Source: Mycolicibacterium gilvum
GTDB taxonomy: Bacteria > Actinomycetota > Actinomycetes > Mycobacteriales > Mycobacteriaceae
Direction: 5' to 3'
NCBI RefSeq assembly: GCF_900454025.1
Contig: NZ_UGQM01000001.1
Span: forward strand, 3,782,001 to 3,846,000
DNA length: 64,000 bases
Shown piece by piece: positions 36,257 through 45,232 of this stretch. How positions within the stretch are numbered: position 1 is the first letter of the stretch; each line of letters starts with the position of its first letter. Under the pieces are notes generated by a model that ran no database searches, was not told the DNA's origin, and saw only the letters and a program-made list of their open reading frames with translations. The translations under genes and the position numbers were made by a program.

Positions 36257-37789
36257 TCAGGTCCTGTAGTTCAGGCTGGTCATCATGCCGGCCTCCTGGT
36301 GATAGGTGTTATGGCAGTGCAGCATCCATATCCCCGGGTTATCGGCATCGAAGACCACCGTGAGTTTCTGCATCGGAAGCACATTGACGGTGTCCTTGCG
36401 GGGGCCTGGCCGCCGCTGGTCGGCTGTCACTACTTCGAAGGTGTGGCCGTGCAGGTGCATCGGGTGCCACATCATGGACATGTTGTTGAACGTCACCGCG
36501 ACGCGCTGGCCCTGCTGCACGTTCAGCGGTTCGGTAGCGGCGAACGGCCGACCATTGATCGTCCAATCGTAGGTGGCCATTGATCCTGCGAGGTCGGCGG
36601 GCAGTGCCACGTCGGCGGTGCGGCTCGGCAGCGTCACGCTGGGCGCCGCGCTCACCTGCTCTACCGTGCCGACGCGGCCAGACAACTCCGGTGGCCGGAA
36701 ATCCGGCGCAGCAGGCGCACCGGCTCCGGTGACCAGCAGCGCTCGCGCCACGGCGTTCTTACCTTCAGCGGCGGCGACGAGCGGAAAGACCCCGTCACCG
36801 GCGGTGACCACCACGTCATAACGCTCCCCCATCCCGACCAACACAGCGTCAAACTCAGTCGGAACCACCGGGAAGCCGTCGGTATGTGTGACCATCATCG
36901 AGTGGCCGGTCAGCGCCACCCGAAACGCGGTATCCGAGCCGGCGTTGATGAGCCGGATACGAACTCGTTGGCCAGGTTTTGCGCGAAACGTGCTCGGAGC
37001 TTGCGGGATTCGGCCGTTCATCAGGTAGTACGGGTAGGTGATATCTCCGGCGTCGCCACCGAGCAGTTCGCTGCCGCCCGTGCCGCCCACCCCGGGCACC
37101 GTCGTCGCTGATCCGGGCATATCGCCCATGTCTCCCATCCCCGGCATATCGTGCGCAGGCGGGCCCATGGCGCGAAGCCCCTCATAGAGCTGTTGAGGGC
37201 TCGAACCGACGCCGTCGGTCCAGTCGTCCAGCATCACCACCCATTCGGCGTCATAATCGCCGGGCTCGGTCGGGTCGTCGACGATCACCGGAAGGTACAG
37301 GCCGGTGTCGGCCTGCAACCCGGTATGGGGATGCGCCCAATAGGTTCCCGGGTGCGGAACCGAGAATCGGTAGATGAAGTCGCGTCCGGCATCGATGTTG
37401 GGCGTCGCCGGAGCGGCACCGTCCATATCGTTGCGCAGCGCAATGCCATGCCAGTGAACCGACGTCGGCTCGCTCAATCGGTTACGAACGGTGACCGCCA
37501 ACTCGTCGCCGACGCTGGCCCGCAGCAGAGGCCCCGGCACGGTGTCGTTGTAGGACAGCGTCTCGGCAATCACCCCGCCGAGGTCGGCGCGGGTGCGCTG
37601 GGCGGTCAGTGTTGCGCTGACCGTGCGTCCGCTGTGCGGGCGACGCGACTCCGCGACCGCGACCGGATCCGGTTGCGGCGTCTGGTTGGCTGAGCGCGTG
37701 CAACCCGCCAACACCATCCCAGCCGCAGCGGTGACCCCCAGAAACCGCCGTCTGCTCAAACCGCCGCCCGACGCCACGAACTCGCTCAT
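36257..37789 (-). CDS. mmcO: Multicopper oxidase MCO-1 (MmcO-like)
   Basis: 510 residues, near the size of M. tuberculosis MmcO (Rv0846c). Twin-arginine signal with lipobox (LSRRRFLGVT, VLAGC, C30), so an exported lipoprotein. Copper sites: VHWHGIALRND, WAHPHTG, HPMHLHGHTFEV and WMLHCHNTYHQEAGMM. A Met-rich loop (MPGMGDMGDMPG) may bind Cu(I). The enzyme oxidises Cu(I) to less toxic Cu(II) using oxygen. ATG at 37789 is preceded by an in-frame GTG (37792). The three-repeat box R5 lies upstream. Almost identical to MCO-2 except the first 45 or so residues. Confidence 0.93.
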   Translation of the reverse strand: MSEFVASGGGLSRRRFLGVTAAAGMVLAGCTRSANQTPQPDPVAVAESRRPHSGRTVSATLTAQRTRADLGGVIAETLSYNDTVPGPLLRASVGDELAVTVRNRLSEPTSVHWHGIALRNDMDGAAPATPNIDAGRDFIYRFSVPHPGTYWAHPHTGLQADTGLYLPVIVDDPTEPGDYDAEWVVMLDDWTDGVGSSPQQLYEGLRAMGPPAHDMPGMGDMGDMPGSATTVPGVGGTGGSELLGGDAGDITYPYYLMNGRIPQAPSTFRAKPGQRVRIRLINAGSDTAFRVALTGHSMMVTHTDGFPVVPTEFDAVLVGMGERYDVVVTAGDGVFPLVAAAEGKNAVARALLVTGAGAPAAPDFRPPELSGRVGTVEQVSAAPSVTLPSRTADVALPADLAGSMATYDWTINGRPFAATEPLNVQQGQRVAVTFNNMSMMWHPMHLHGHTFEVVTADQRRPGPRKDTVNVLPMQKLTVVFDADNPGIWMLHCHNTYHQEAGMMTSLNYRT

Positions 37790-38142
37790 CACACGCCGGC
37801 TTCCCGGAGCCCGGGTTCACACTCATTTGGGCGTCCACCGCCCGCCCACCGGTACCACATCATGTCTATCCGGTCTCCTTCCCGTCTTCACCGTGCGCTC
37901 GGGTACCCACCGAATTGATGAAGAGGATATGAAGATTCGTTAAAGACGCCATCGGTTCAATACACCGCTGAATGATGGAAGTAGAGCGCCGCTGCCACCG
38001 ATGCCACGATGTCTAGCCTCTTGGCGCCAGCACCCCGGACCTGGCGCCAAGCTGCCAATGCGCTGTTCGATGCGGACCATGTGGCACGCGTTTGGCGCCG
38101 CAAACCAACGATGGTGTGCTGGCGCACGATCCGGTTATCCGC
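37790..38142. other. MCO-1 upstream region
   Basis: Holds R5 (37919-37946). From about 37960 to 38140 it is alignable with, but clearly diverged from, 40444-40640 upstream of MCO-2, and it lacks the poly-C run found there. Confidence 0.55.
37919..37946. promoter_or_regulatory. Triple direct-repeat box R5
   Basis: TGAAGA at 37919, TGAAGA at 37930 and TAAAGA at 37941, each 11 bp apart. Read toward MCO-1 this is TCTTTA, TCTTCA, TCTTCA. Located about 130 bp before the MCO-1 start. Confidence 0.7.
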
Positions 38143-38359
38143 GCAGGTCGATGATGGACCCGTCCAGACAATGTGGGTGATCGACGACTTCAGCGAACTG
38201 AGACCCGAGTGCCGATACCACAGCATGGGGTCCGTGCGGCGCCGGAGGATCCACACAGGTGGCTGCCCACCCGGTGACAGCGACCAGCATCCACGAGATC
38301 ACTGCCAGCCCGATCAGTCGGCGCAGCAGTATCGTGGTTCGCGAGCCCTCGTGTTTCAC
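38143..38359 (-). pseudogene. lpqS 5' fragment
   Basis: Identical to the first half of lpqS-B (through DGSIID) and then cut at 38143, where unrelated sequence reaches a stop after two codons. It lacks the second hydrophobic segment and the RFC end, so it is a by-product of the duplication. Confidence 0.85.
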
Positions 38360-38742
38360 AACGTTGCCCACAGTAACAGCGCGCACGCACGCCACGGCCC
38401 GCGCGCGAAGTTGATTCCGTGTTGTTACCGGGTCGCGATTCTTCAATTTCGCCTCACCAGGCCCGCCCCGGGCGTACCGCCATCAGAGTTTGCAATCTGC
38501 CTGCCCGCCACCGGATCTCTTCATCCGGCGCCACCCACCCGGCCACTTCTTGAGGAATCGTTCCTGCATATACGTACTATTTGCTTACGTACACAGTTTG
38601 GCAGCATTGGGCACCCATTGGTATTCGACGCGTCAGCGCTCGTCGCACTGCTCGGAACACAAGGCGTGCATGAACAAGTCACCGACGCCGGAGATGTTAC
38701 GGATATCACTGAGTCATTCTGGCGAAGATCGACGCACGGCCC
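38360..38742. other. Duplicate of lpqS/MCO intergenic region
   Basis: Same sequence as 35874-36256, including operator i at 38571-38592. Confidence 0.6.
38571..38592. promoter_or_regulatory. Operator, site i
   Basis: Exact duplicate of site h, now in front of the truncated lpqS fragment. Confidence 0.5.
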
Positions 38743-40275
38743 TCAGGTCCTGTAGTTCAGGCTGGTCATCATGCCGGCCTCCTGGTGATAGGTGTTATGG
38801 CAGTGCAGCATCCATATCCCCGGGTTATCGGCATCGAAGACCACCGTGAGTTTCTGCATCGGAAGCACATTGACGGTGTCCTTGCGGGGGCCTGGCCGCC
38901 GCTGGTCGGCTGTCACTACTTCGAAGGTGTGGCCGTGCAGGTGCATCGGGTGCCACATCATGGACATGTTGTTGAACGTCACCGCGACGCGCTGGCCCTG
39001 CTGCACGTTCAGCGGTTCGGTAGCGGCGAACGGCCGACCATTGATCGTCCAATCGTAGGTGGCCATTGATCCTGCGAGGTCGGCGGGCAGTGCCACGTCG
39101 GCGGTGCGGCTCGGCAGCGTCACGCTGGGCGCCGCGCTCACCTGCTCTACCGTGCCGACGCGGCCAGACAACTCCGGTGGCCGGAAATCCGGCGCAGCAG
39201 GCGCACCGGCTCCGGTGACCAGCAGCGCTCGCGCCACGGCGTTCTTACCTTCAGCGGCGGCGACGAGCGGAAAGACCCCGTCACCGGCGGTGACCACCAC
39301 GTCATAACGCTCCCCCATCCCGACCAACACAGCGTCAAACTCAGTCGGAACCACCGGGAAGCCGTCGGTATGTGTGACCATCATCGAGTGGCCGGTCAGC
39401 GCCACCCGAAACGCGGTATCCGAGCCGGCGTTGATGAGCCGGATACGAACTCGTTGGCCAGGTTTTGCGCGAAACGTGCTCGGAGCTTGCGGGATTCGGC
39501 CGTTCATCAGGTAGTACGGGTAGGTGATATCTCCGGCGTCGCCACCGAGCAGTTCGCTGCCGCCCGTGCCGCCCACCCCGGGCACCGTCGTCGCTGATCC
39601 GGGCATATCGCCCATGTCTCCCATCCCCGGCATATCGTGCGCAGGCGGGCCCATGGCGCGAAGCCCCTCATAGAGCTGTTGAGGGCTCGAACCGACGCCG
39701 TCGGTCCAGTCGTCCAGCATCACCACCCATTCGGCGTCATAATCGCCGGGCTCGGTCGGGTCGTCGACGATCACCGGAAGGTACAGGCCGGTGTCGGCCT
39801 GCAACCCGGTATGGGGATGCGCCCAATAGGTTCCCGGGTGCGGAACCGAGAATCGGTAGATGAAGTCGCGTCCGGCATCGATGTTGGGCGTCGCCGGAGC
39901 GGCACCGTCCATATCGTTGCGCAGCGCGATGCCATGCCAGTGAACCGACGTCGGCTCGCTCAATCGGTTACGAACGGTGACCGCCAACTCGTCGCCGACG
40001 CTGGCCCGCAGCAGAGGCCCCGGCACGGTGTCGTTGTAGGACAGCGTCTCGGCAATCACCCCGCCGAGGTCGGCGCGGGTGCGCTGGGCGGTCAGTGTTG
40101 CGCTGACCGTGCGTCCGCTGTGCGGGCGACGCGACTCCGCGACCGCCACCGGATCCGGTTGCGCGGTCCTGTCGGTTGAGCGCGTGCAACCCGCCAACAC
40201 CATCCCAGCCGCAGCGGTGACCCCCAGAAACCGCCGTCTGCTCAAACCGCCGCCCGACGCCACGAGATCACTCAT
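38743..40275 (-). CDS. mmcO: Multicopper oxidase MCO-2 (MmcO-like)
   Basis: 510 residues from the ATG at 40275 (frame opens at 40323). The body is identical to MCO-1; the two differ in a few early residues (for example MSDL against MSEF, RSTDRTAQ against RSANQTPQ). Same Tat-lipoprotein signal and copper motifs. Upstream it has the triple box R6 and a 20-base poly-C run. Two near-identical oxidases may simply raise dosage, or be expressed under different conditions. Confidence 0.92.
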   Translation of the reverse strand: MSDLVASGGGLSRRRFLGVTAAAGMVLAGCTRSTDRTAQPDPVAVAESRRPHSGRTVSATLTAQRTRADLGGVIAETLSYNDTVPGPLLRASVGDELAVTVRNRLSEPTSVHWHGIALRNDMDGAAPATPNIDAGRDFIYRFSVPHPGTYWAHPHTGLQADTGLYLPVIVDDPTEPGDYDAEWVVMLDDWTDGVGSSPQQLYEGLRAMGPPAHDMPGMGDMGDMPGSATTVPGVGGTGGSELLGGDAGDITYPYYLMNGRIPQAPSTFRAKPGQRVRIRLINAGSDTAFRVALTGHSMMVTHTDGFPVVPTEFDAVLVGMGERYDVVVTAGDGVFPLVAAAEGKNAVARALLVTGAGAPAAPDFRPPELSGRVGTVEQVSAAPSVTLPSRTADVALPADLAGSMATYDWTINGRPFAATEPLNVQQGQRVAVTFNNMSMMWHPMHLHGHTFEVVTADQRRPGPRKDTVNVLPMQKLTVVFDADNPGIWMLHCHNTYHQEAGMMTSLNYRT

Positions 40276-40404
40276 CACACGCTGCATTCCCGGCGACCGG
40301 GCCCAAACCCACCTGGCACCCACCGCAAGTCCACTAGTACCACATCATGTCGGATCCGGTCTCCTTCCCGTCTTCACCGTGCGCCGCGATACCCACCGAA
40401 TTGA

Positions 40405-40432
40405 TGAAGAGGATGTGAAGATTCGTTAAAGA
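40405..40432. promoter_or_regulatory. Triple direct-repeat box R6
   Basis: TGAAGA at 40405, TGAAGA at 40416 and TAAAGA at 40427, the same spacing as R5 and 130 bp before MCO-2. Confidence 0.7.
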
Positions 40433-40519
40433 CGCCATCGGCGTTCAATACACGACTGGATGATAGACGTAGAGCGCTGTTGTCGTGGGTGCCCCGATGT
40501 GTAGCCTATTAGCACCAGT

Positions 40520-40539
40520 CCCCCCCCCCCCCCCCCCCC
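40520..40539. repeat. Poly-C homopolymer of 20 bases
   Basis: An uninterrupted run of 20 C followed by GGGG, about 245 bp upstream of the MCO-2 start. The aligned MCO-1 region has only a short CACCCCGG. Such a run would be prone to slippage; its length may also be a sequencing artefact. Confidence 0.8.
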
Positions 40540-40903
40540 GGGGCCGGGGCGCCAAACGACCAATACCGTTGGTCCTATCGATGGCCATGTGGCAAACGTT
40601 TGGCATTGCAAACGAACGATGTTGTGCTCGAGCACTATCCATTATTCCGCGAACATGTGGGTCACTGTGAACAGCCCACCCGCATCCTGAATGTCGCGAC
40701 ACTCTTGGCAGCGTTGCGAGGGGTGCCGGCGACCATCGAGTCGGACACCTCACCCGACCACCGTCCGCAACCGGCCTGCCCGCACCAGGCCGCTTACACA
40801 GTCTCCCCACTGTTGATGGCACCCGGTGCGCGCCAGCCACATACCGGCTCCAGGCACAGCGCTCGACGCCCAAAAACTCATCGAGTCTTTAACGCCGATC
40901 GGG

Positions 40904-40920
40904 TCTTCAACGAATCTTCA
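40904..40920. promoter_or_regulatory. Direct-repeat box R7
   Basis: TCTTCA at 40904 and TCTTCA at 40915, 11 bp apart, reading toward the secreted-protein gene at 41068 (148 bp downstream). Confidence 0.6.
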
Positions 40921-41402
40921 TAGGAACTCGATCGATTCGGTGCATATCGCGGCGCACAATGAAGTCGGGTAGAGGAGATCGAACCCGACATTAAGCCGGC
41001 ACTGGCAAGTGCTCGCTTACATCAGATGGCTGGAACGCTAGCCAACGATCACTGACAGGATCCGCTCGTGACGGTCAAGATCAACGTTATGGCAGGTGCA
41101 GCCGCCGCTGCCGTTGCGGCAAGTGCCCTGTTCTCTTTGCCGGGAATTGCGTCGGCCGCGGCCCACCTGGAGGGCCAAACCTACGCCGAGGTCACGGGGG
41201 TCATCGCGCAGGAGGGCGGCACGGCAATCATCGCGACCCGGGTCGGCGACAGGCTTCCCCTGAGCAAGTGCATCGTCACTGGCGTTTCGAAATCGACATT
41301 CGTGAGACCTCCGGTCGTCCAGGCTGTCCCTGGCCGTGACGGGCGGTACGGACGTCAAGGAGTCCGCTACCGAGTGGTCTCCAACGAATACCGGCTTAGC
41401 CT

Positions 41403-42859
41403 CAATACCGTTCAGTTAGTGGCTGATGACGGTGACGCTGGGTGGGTGTTCGGGTTGTGGCCAGTGTTGGTGCGCTGATCTTTTGACATGCCACTTGGGC
41501 ATTTTGCGTTTGATCACGCGGGGAGCTGACCGTGTGCGGCGTGCCGGGTTGATGCGGTCGAGGAGGCGACGGAGGAACGCCTGCCAGTGAGGGTCGGCGG
41601 ATCGGCGCCGGTTAGGGGGAAAAAGCGCCCTGATGGGCGACGGATTGGCGCACGACGCGCAACGCGGCGGTGAAGCTGAGTCGGTCCGGGTCGTGTCCGC
41701 TGTGGTGTGCGGCTTGGCTCATCAACGAGCGAATCGCGTAGTGGCAGCACAGGTATCCCCAGATCTCCTGCAGGACGAGGTCGGGCGACTTCGACCGCAG
41801 CACCACCTTCGACCCACGCTGGTGGGTCTTGAGTTCGTCGAAGACGCTCTCGATCTCCCAGCGCTGGGCGTACGCGGCCGCCAACTCGACCGCGGGTGCG
41901 GTGTCCGGGTCGGTCAGCGTGGTGAGCAACCGGTAGGCCACGGGGTTGTCGCGGCCGTCGTCGACGGTGTAGTCGATGACGCGAGCCAGCATTGGCTCGC
42001 CGTGTCGGTCCTTGGCCGCGCGCAGGTGGGCCAGCCACGAACCGTCGGCGAGATCCTCGACGTGAGTGGGGGTCGGGCCGTTGCGTCCGGTGCTCACGCG
42101 CCACAGCAGATCGGCTCCGGTATCGGAAGCGTTACGCCACAACGCGTATGAGAAGAATCCACGATCAGCCAGCACGAGCATTTCCGGTGTCAGTGCATCG
42201 AGCACGTGCTCGACCATCGTGGACTCCGCGTCGCGGTAGGCGCCGATCGTGGCCGCGAAGATCGCATGAGTGCCGCACTCGGCGACCGCCAACAACCGCG
42301 CCTGCGGAAACGCCGACTTCTCACCCTTGTTCACCCCCGGACGCCCGAAGAACTCCTCATTGACCGGGCTATCCGCCACATCCAGGCACGTCCCGTCGAT
42401 CGCGACCACCCTGCGTCCGGCCACCCACGTCCCCGGCGTATCCGCCGCGCCCAACGGACGAGCGACCCTCGCGAACAACGCAGCCAACGGCTGGGACCCC
42501 AATCGCTCCCGCGCCTGGAAAATGGCCGACTTCCCCGGCAACTGATACTGCTCACGCCACCCGGAAGCCCACGCTAAACCATCCGTGAGCTGGGATAACA
42601 CATCCTCGTAGGAGCCATCGGAGTACAGGCCCATGCCGATGGCGAAATACGCCATCACCCGTGCCGGCAGTGCACGATGACGCACCTGAGTACGCCCCGT
42701 CGCCTCGATCACCTCATCAACCATCGCCGGCGGAAACACCCTCGTCAGGACACCCACAGACACCAGATCCGACAACCGACGATCCGATTCAGGCTTCCGC
42801 CAACCCGCGCGAGGCATACCAACAAACTACACCCATGTAGTCTTAACTGAACGGTATTG
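41403..42859 (-). mobile_element. IS4-family insertion sequence
   Basis: Perfect 16-bp terminal repeats CAATACCGTTCAGTTA (41403-41418, inverted at 42844-42859). A 10-bp target duplication GGCTTAGCCT flanks it (41393-41402 and 42860-42869), the length typical of IS4 elements. Confidence 0.93.
41612..42817 (-). CDS. IS4-family transposase
   Basis: 401 residues. N-terminal DUF4372-like start (LSDLVSVGVLTRVFPP), then VVAIDGTCLDVAD with the first catalytic Asp, VLADRGFFSYALW with the second, and the IS4 YREK-type signature near YAQRWEIESVFDELKTHQ. The frame is intact; with perfect ends and a clean duplication the element may be recent. Confidence 0.92.
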   Translation of the reverse strand: MPRAGWRKPESDRRLSDLVSVGVLTRVFPPAMVDEVIEATGRTQVRHRALPARVMAYFAIGMGLYSDGSYEDVLSQLTDGLAWASGWREQYQLPGKSAIFQARERLGSQPLAALFARVARPLGAADTPGTWVAGRRVVAIDGTCLDVADSPVNEEFFGRPGVNKGEKSAFPQARLLAVAECGTHAIFAATIGAYRDAESTMVEHVLDALTPEMLVLADRGFFSYALWRNASDTGADLLWRVSTGRNGPTPTHVEDLADGSWLAHLRAAKDRHGEPMLARVIDYTVDDGRDNPVAYRLLTTLTDPDTAPAVELAAAYAQRWEIESVFDELKTHQRGSKVVLRSKSPDLVLQEIWGYLCCHYAIRSLMSQAAHHSGHDPDRLSFTAALRVVRQSVAHQGAFSP

Positions 42860-42969
42860 GGCTTAGCCTGAACTGTAATGCCCCCGCTGCGACAGCCAAC
42901 ACCCCGGGCAACTCGGCGGCAAGCCCTGAAGGCCGGGAAGCCAAGAGAGAGCAGCAAGCTCAGGAATGA

Positions 42970-43330
42970 AGACGTACTGCGGAAGGTCGGCATTGGTGCA
43001 GGCAGGCAGAAAACGAACACGCTGAATGGTTTCCTCGTCGAATGTGAGGTGGATAACTAATACACGGACCCCAGGCGCGGCGACACCACTATCCTGGGTA
43101 ACCGCGTTAGCCCGCAGCATCACCAGACGAGGGCTGACACTCACGTCGAACTGGTTCAAAGTTCTTGGCGCGAAGCCGGGCCGGAACGGACGACCAAGAC
43201 TGGGGCCGGTCGGAAGCGCCAATGCGCGGAGGACACTGGGGCAAGCTGTGCCCCGCCGACGCACTGGCCGACGGGGCAATCTCCCTGGGGAGGCCGACCG
43301 CCCAGCCACCCAGAGAAACGCGCAGCTCGC
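42970..43330. other. Gap after the split secreted-protein gene
   Basis: No recognisable gene. The right part may be decayed IS1380 5' sequence. Confidence 0.35.
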
Positions 43331-43899
43331 TTCCTGGTGCCGTTGGCGCTGGCCGACAAGGTCCATATTGCCGAGCCGCGGATCGCGTCCGGGTAGGCGA
43401 AACTGGCCACGCTCATTGCGGGGATGTGCGCTGGGGCCGACAGCATCGACGACATCGATGTGCTGCGCTCGGGTGGCATGAAGACCGTGTTCGGTGGCGA
43501 ATACGCCCCGTCGACGGTGGGAACGTTGTTGCGGAAGTTCACCTTCGGTCACGCCCGGCAACACGAGTCGGTGCTGCGCAACCATTTGGTGGCGTTGTGC
43601 GGGCGAGTCGAGTTGATGCCCGGGGCCGATGGGCAGGTGTTCATCGACATCGACTCGCTGCTGCGCCCGGTCTACGGTCACGCCAAGCAAGGCGCTTCTT
43701 ACGGACACAGCAAGATCCCCGGCAAGCAGATCCTGCGCAAAGGTCTCTCGCCGTTGACAGCCACGACCAGCACCGCAGGCGTCGCGCCGATGAGCGCCGA
43801 GATGCGGTTGCGCGCCGGAAAGACCGGCTCGGGAAAGGGCGCCGGGCGGATGGTCGCCTCCGCGATCAGCACCGCCCGCGCCGCGGGAGCCAGCAGACA
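43331..43899 (+). pseudogene. IS1380-family transposase fragment
   Basis: Residual similarity to the IS1380 transposase at 14782-16263 (LADK, then a TAG stop before AKLATLIAGMCAGADSIDD, then VFIDIDSLLRPVYGHAK and RAGKTGSGKGAGRM). It is cut near 43899, where recombinase sequence begins in the same frame. Both ends are missing. Confidence 0.8.
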
Positions 43900-44998
43900 T
43901 CGACGTGGCCGGCGCCATCCAAACCTATCTGCTGGCTGAGCGCCCCGAGACCGACGCTGATGCACTATTCGTGGTCGCCAAAGGTGCCCACCGCGGACAG
44001 CCACTGACCCCGGCGGGAACTGCGTACCGTGTTCCGCTATCACCGCGAGCGCTCCGGCGTCGCCGAGGGCCACCCCCACACATTGCGGCATACGTTCAGG
44101 ACCGCGCTGGCCGAGGCGGGAGTCGACCTGTCGGTGATTCAGGCGCTGATGGGTCAAGATCATGTCGACTCCGCTGCCGCCTACATCCATTTGGCCTCAT
44201 CGTTTTGCGCGCGGAGTTCGATGCCGCCCGCGCTCGGCTACGCGCCCGCCCCTGAGGCCGACCTGCTCGCCGCCTACGCCGAGCATTGCGACCGGCTCGG
44301 GTTGATTAGTGTGAACCTTGGTCCGGCCGCGCGCACGTTCCTGCGGCACTGGCCCGACCCGCAGCGGTGGGCCGGCCAGCCGCTCAAGACGCGGTTGGCG
44401 ATGTCTGATCTCACCCGGTCGTTCGTGATGTACTTGATGCTGGCCGGGCATCTGCGGCCGGGTTATGACTACCTGATCCGCCGCAAGCTGCGCGTGTTCT
44501 GGTGTCACCTGCCACCGGGACCGTTGGGAGGACCTGGCCAGATTCCTCGCCGCCGCCGAACTCGGTTTCACCGAACACACCCGCAGCGCCACCGCATCCC
44601 AGGTGATCGGCCGACTACTCATCCAGAGCGGAAAGCGACTCGATACATTGACCGACAACAACTTCGACGACTTGTTGGCTGCCAGCGCGGCGCGACATGG
44701 CCGAGAAAGGCCAGCCGCCATTACAGCAGCGCGGCGCACACTGCCCCAAGTGATGTTCCATCTCGGCGTATTCGCCGAGCAGCCGGTGAACGCAACCAGC
44801 CTGCTACGGCAAAGCTTTGCCGAGCGTATGCGGGATGCCACCCCCGCCCTGCGGGACTCGTTGGTGGCCGACCTCGACCGGCTCACCGCCAGCCATACCC
44901 GCAGCACCGTCACCGGCACCGCGAGCCGACTCAACCACTTCGCCGCGCACTTGGCCGCGATCGACCCAGCATGCAGCCGGGCCTCGACGTCGGCTCCG
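43900..44998 (+). pseudogene. Tyrosine recombinase remnants
   Basis: A C-terminal catalytic piece comes first (GHPHTLRHTFRTALAEAGVDLSVIQALMGQ, AAAYIHL), with a frameshift near 44018. Then comes the N-terminal and core-binding part of another recombinase-like protein (DLLAAYAEHCDRLGL, WAGQPLKTRLAMSDLTRSF), frameshifted again near 44520 into EDLARFLAAAELGFTEHTRSA and on to about 44998. No intact product is possible. Convergent with the two minus-strand recombinase genes to the right. Confidence 0.65.
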
Positions 44999-45232
44999 CT
45001 GCGATACCAGACCAGCGGGTGTGCACGGCAAAGCTGTGCCGGTTATGTGGATTCCGCATAACGGCATCAGGTGGACGGCCGGGTTATGCGCCCTGTCGGA
45101 TCGTTTCTGGTGGCTAGGGGTTGCTGCGGATGTCCGCATAGCACGGGCGCGGCGTCAACGGCCCAGCGAGTCGAACCAGCCGATCAACGACGCATCCGAG
45201 GTCCAGTCCGGCAGCACGTCCGGGGTCGGTGG

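Larger units (their letters stand above)
35657..37674. repeat. 2-kb near-identical repeat, copy 1 (lpqS 5' half + MCO-1)
   Basis: Matches 38143-40160 at a constant offset of 2486. I see single-base differences only at 37442 and 37661 before the copies diverge near 37675. The left boundary is abrupt at 35657 within lpqS-B. Confidence 0.9.
38143..40160. repeat. 2-kb near-identical repeat, copy 2 (lpqS fragment + MCO-2)
   Basis: Second copy of 35657-37674, offset 2486. Left end is abrupt at 38143; right end fades into diverged but homologous sequence near 40160. Confidence 0.9.
40276..41067. other. Region upstream of MCO-2 and of the split secreted-protein gene
   Basis: Contains R6 (40405-40432), the poly-C run (40520-40539) and R7 (40904-40920). 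No gene is recognisable between them. Confidence 0.5.
41068..42969 (+). pseudogene. Small secreted protein gene split by IS4 element
   Basis: The 5' part is 41068-41402 and the 3' part 42870-42969. Joining them (using one copy of the 10-bp duplication) restores a frame of about 144 residues: signal peptide, a Gly/Val-rich domain with LSKCIV, then YRLSLNCN and a charged low-complexity tail. Start is the GTG after AGGA. The broken frame ends at 41478 inside the IS. Resembles small two-cysteine secreted proteins of mycobacteria and the gene at 32406-32705. R7 lies upstream. Function unknown. Confidence 0.8.

Noticed and set aside
36125-36269. LVFDASALVALL on the plus strand, like the start of a VapC PIN toxin (also at 38611)
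   Set aside because: Only one short PIN-like phrase, no later acidic motifs and no antitoxin gene; the frame ends within about 40 codons. Probably chance.
35652-36269. Plus-strand frame of 205 codons across lpqS-B and its upstream region, repeated at 38009-38755
   Set aside because: Repeated only because the DNA is duplicated; antisense to lpqS and lacking domain features.
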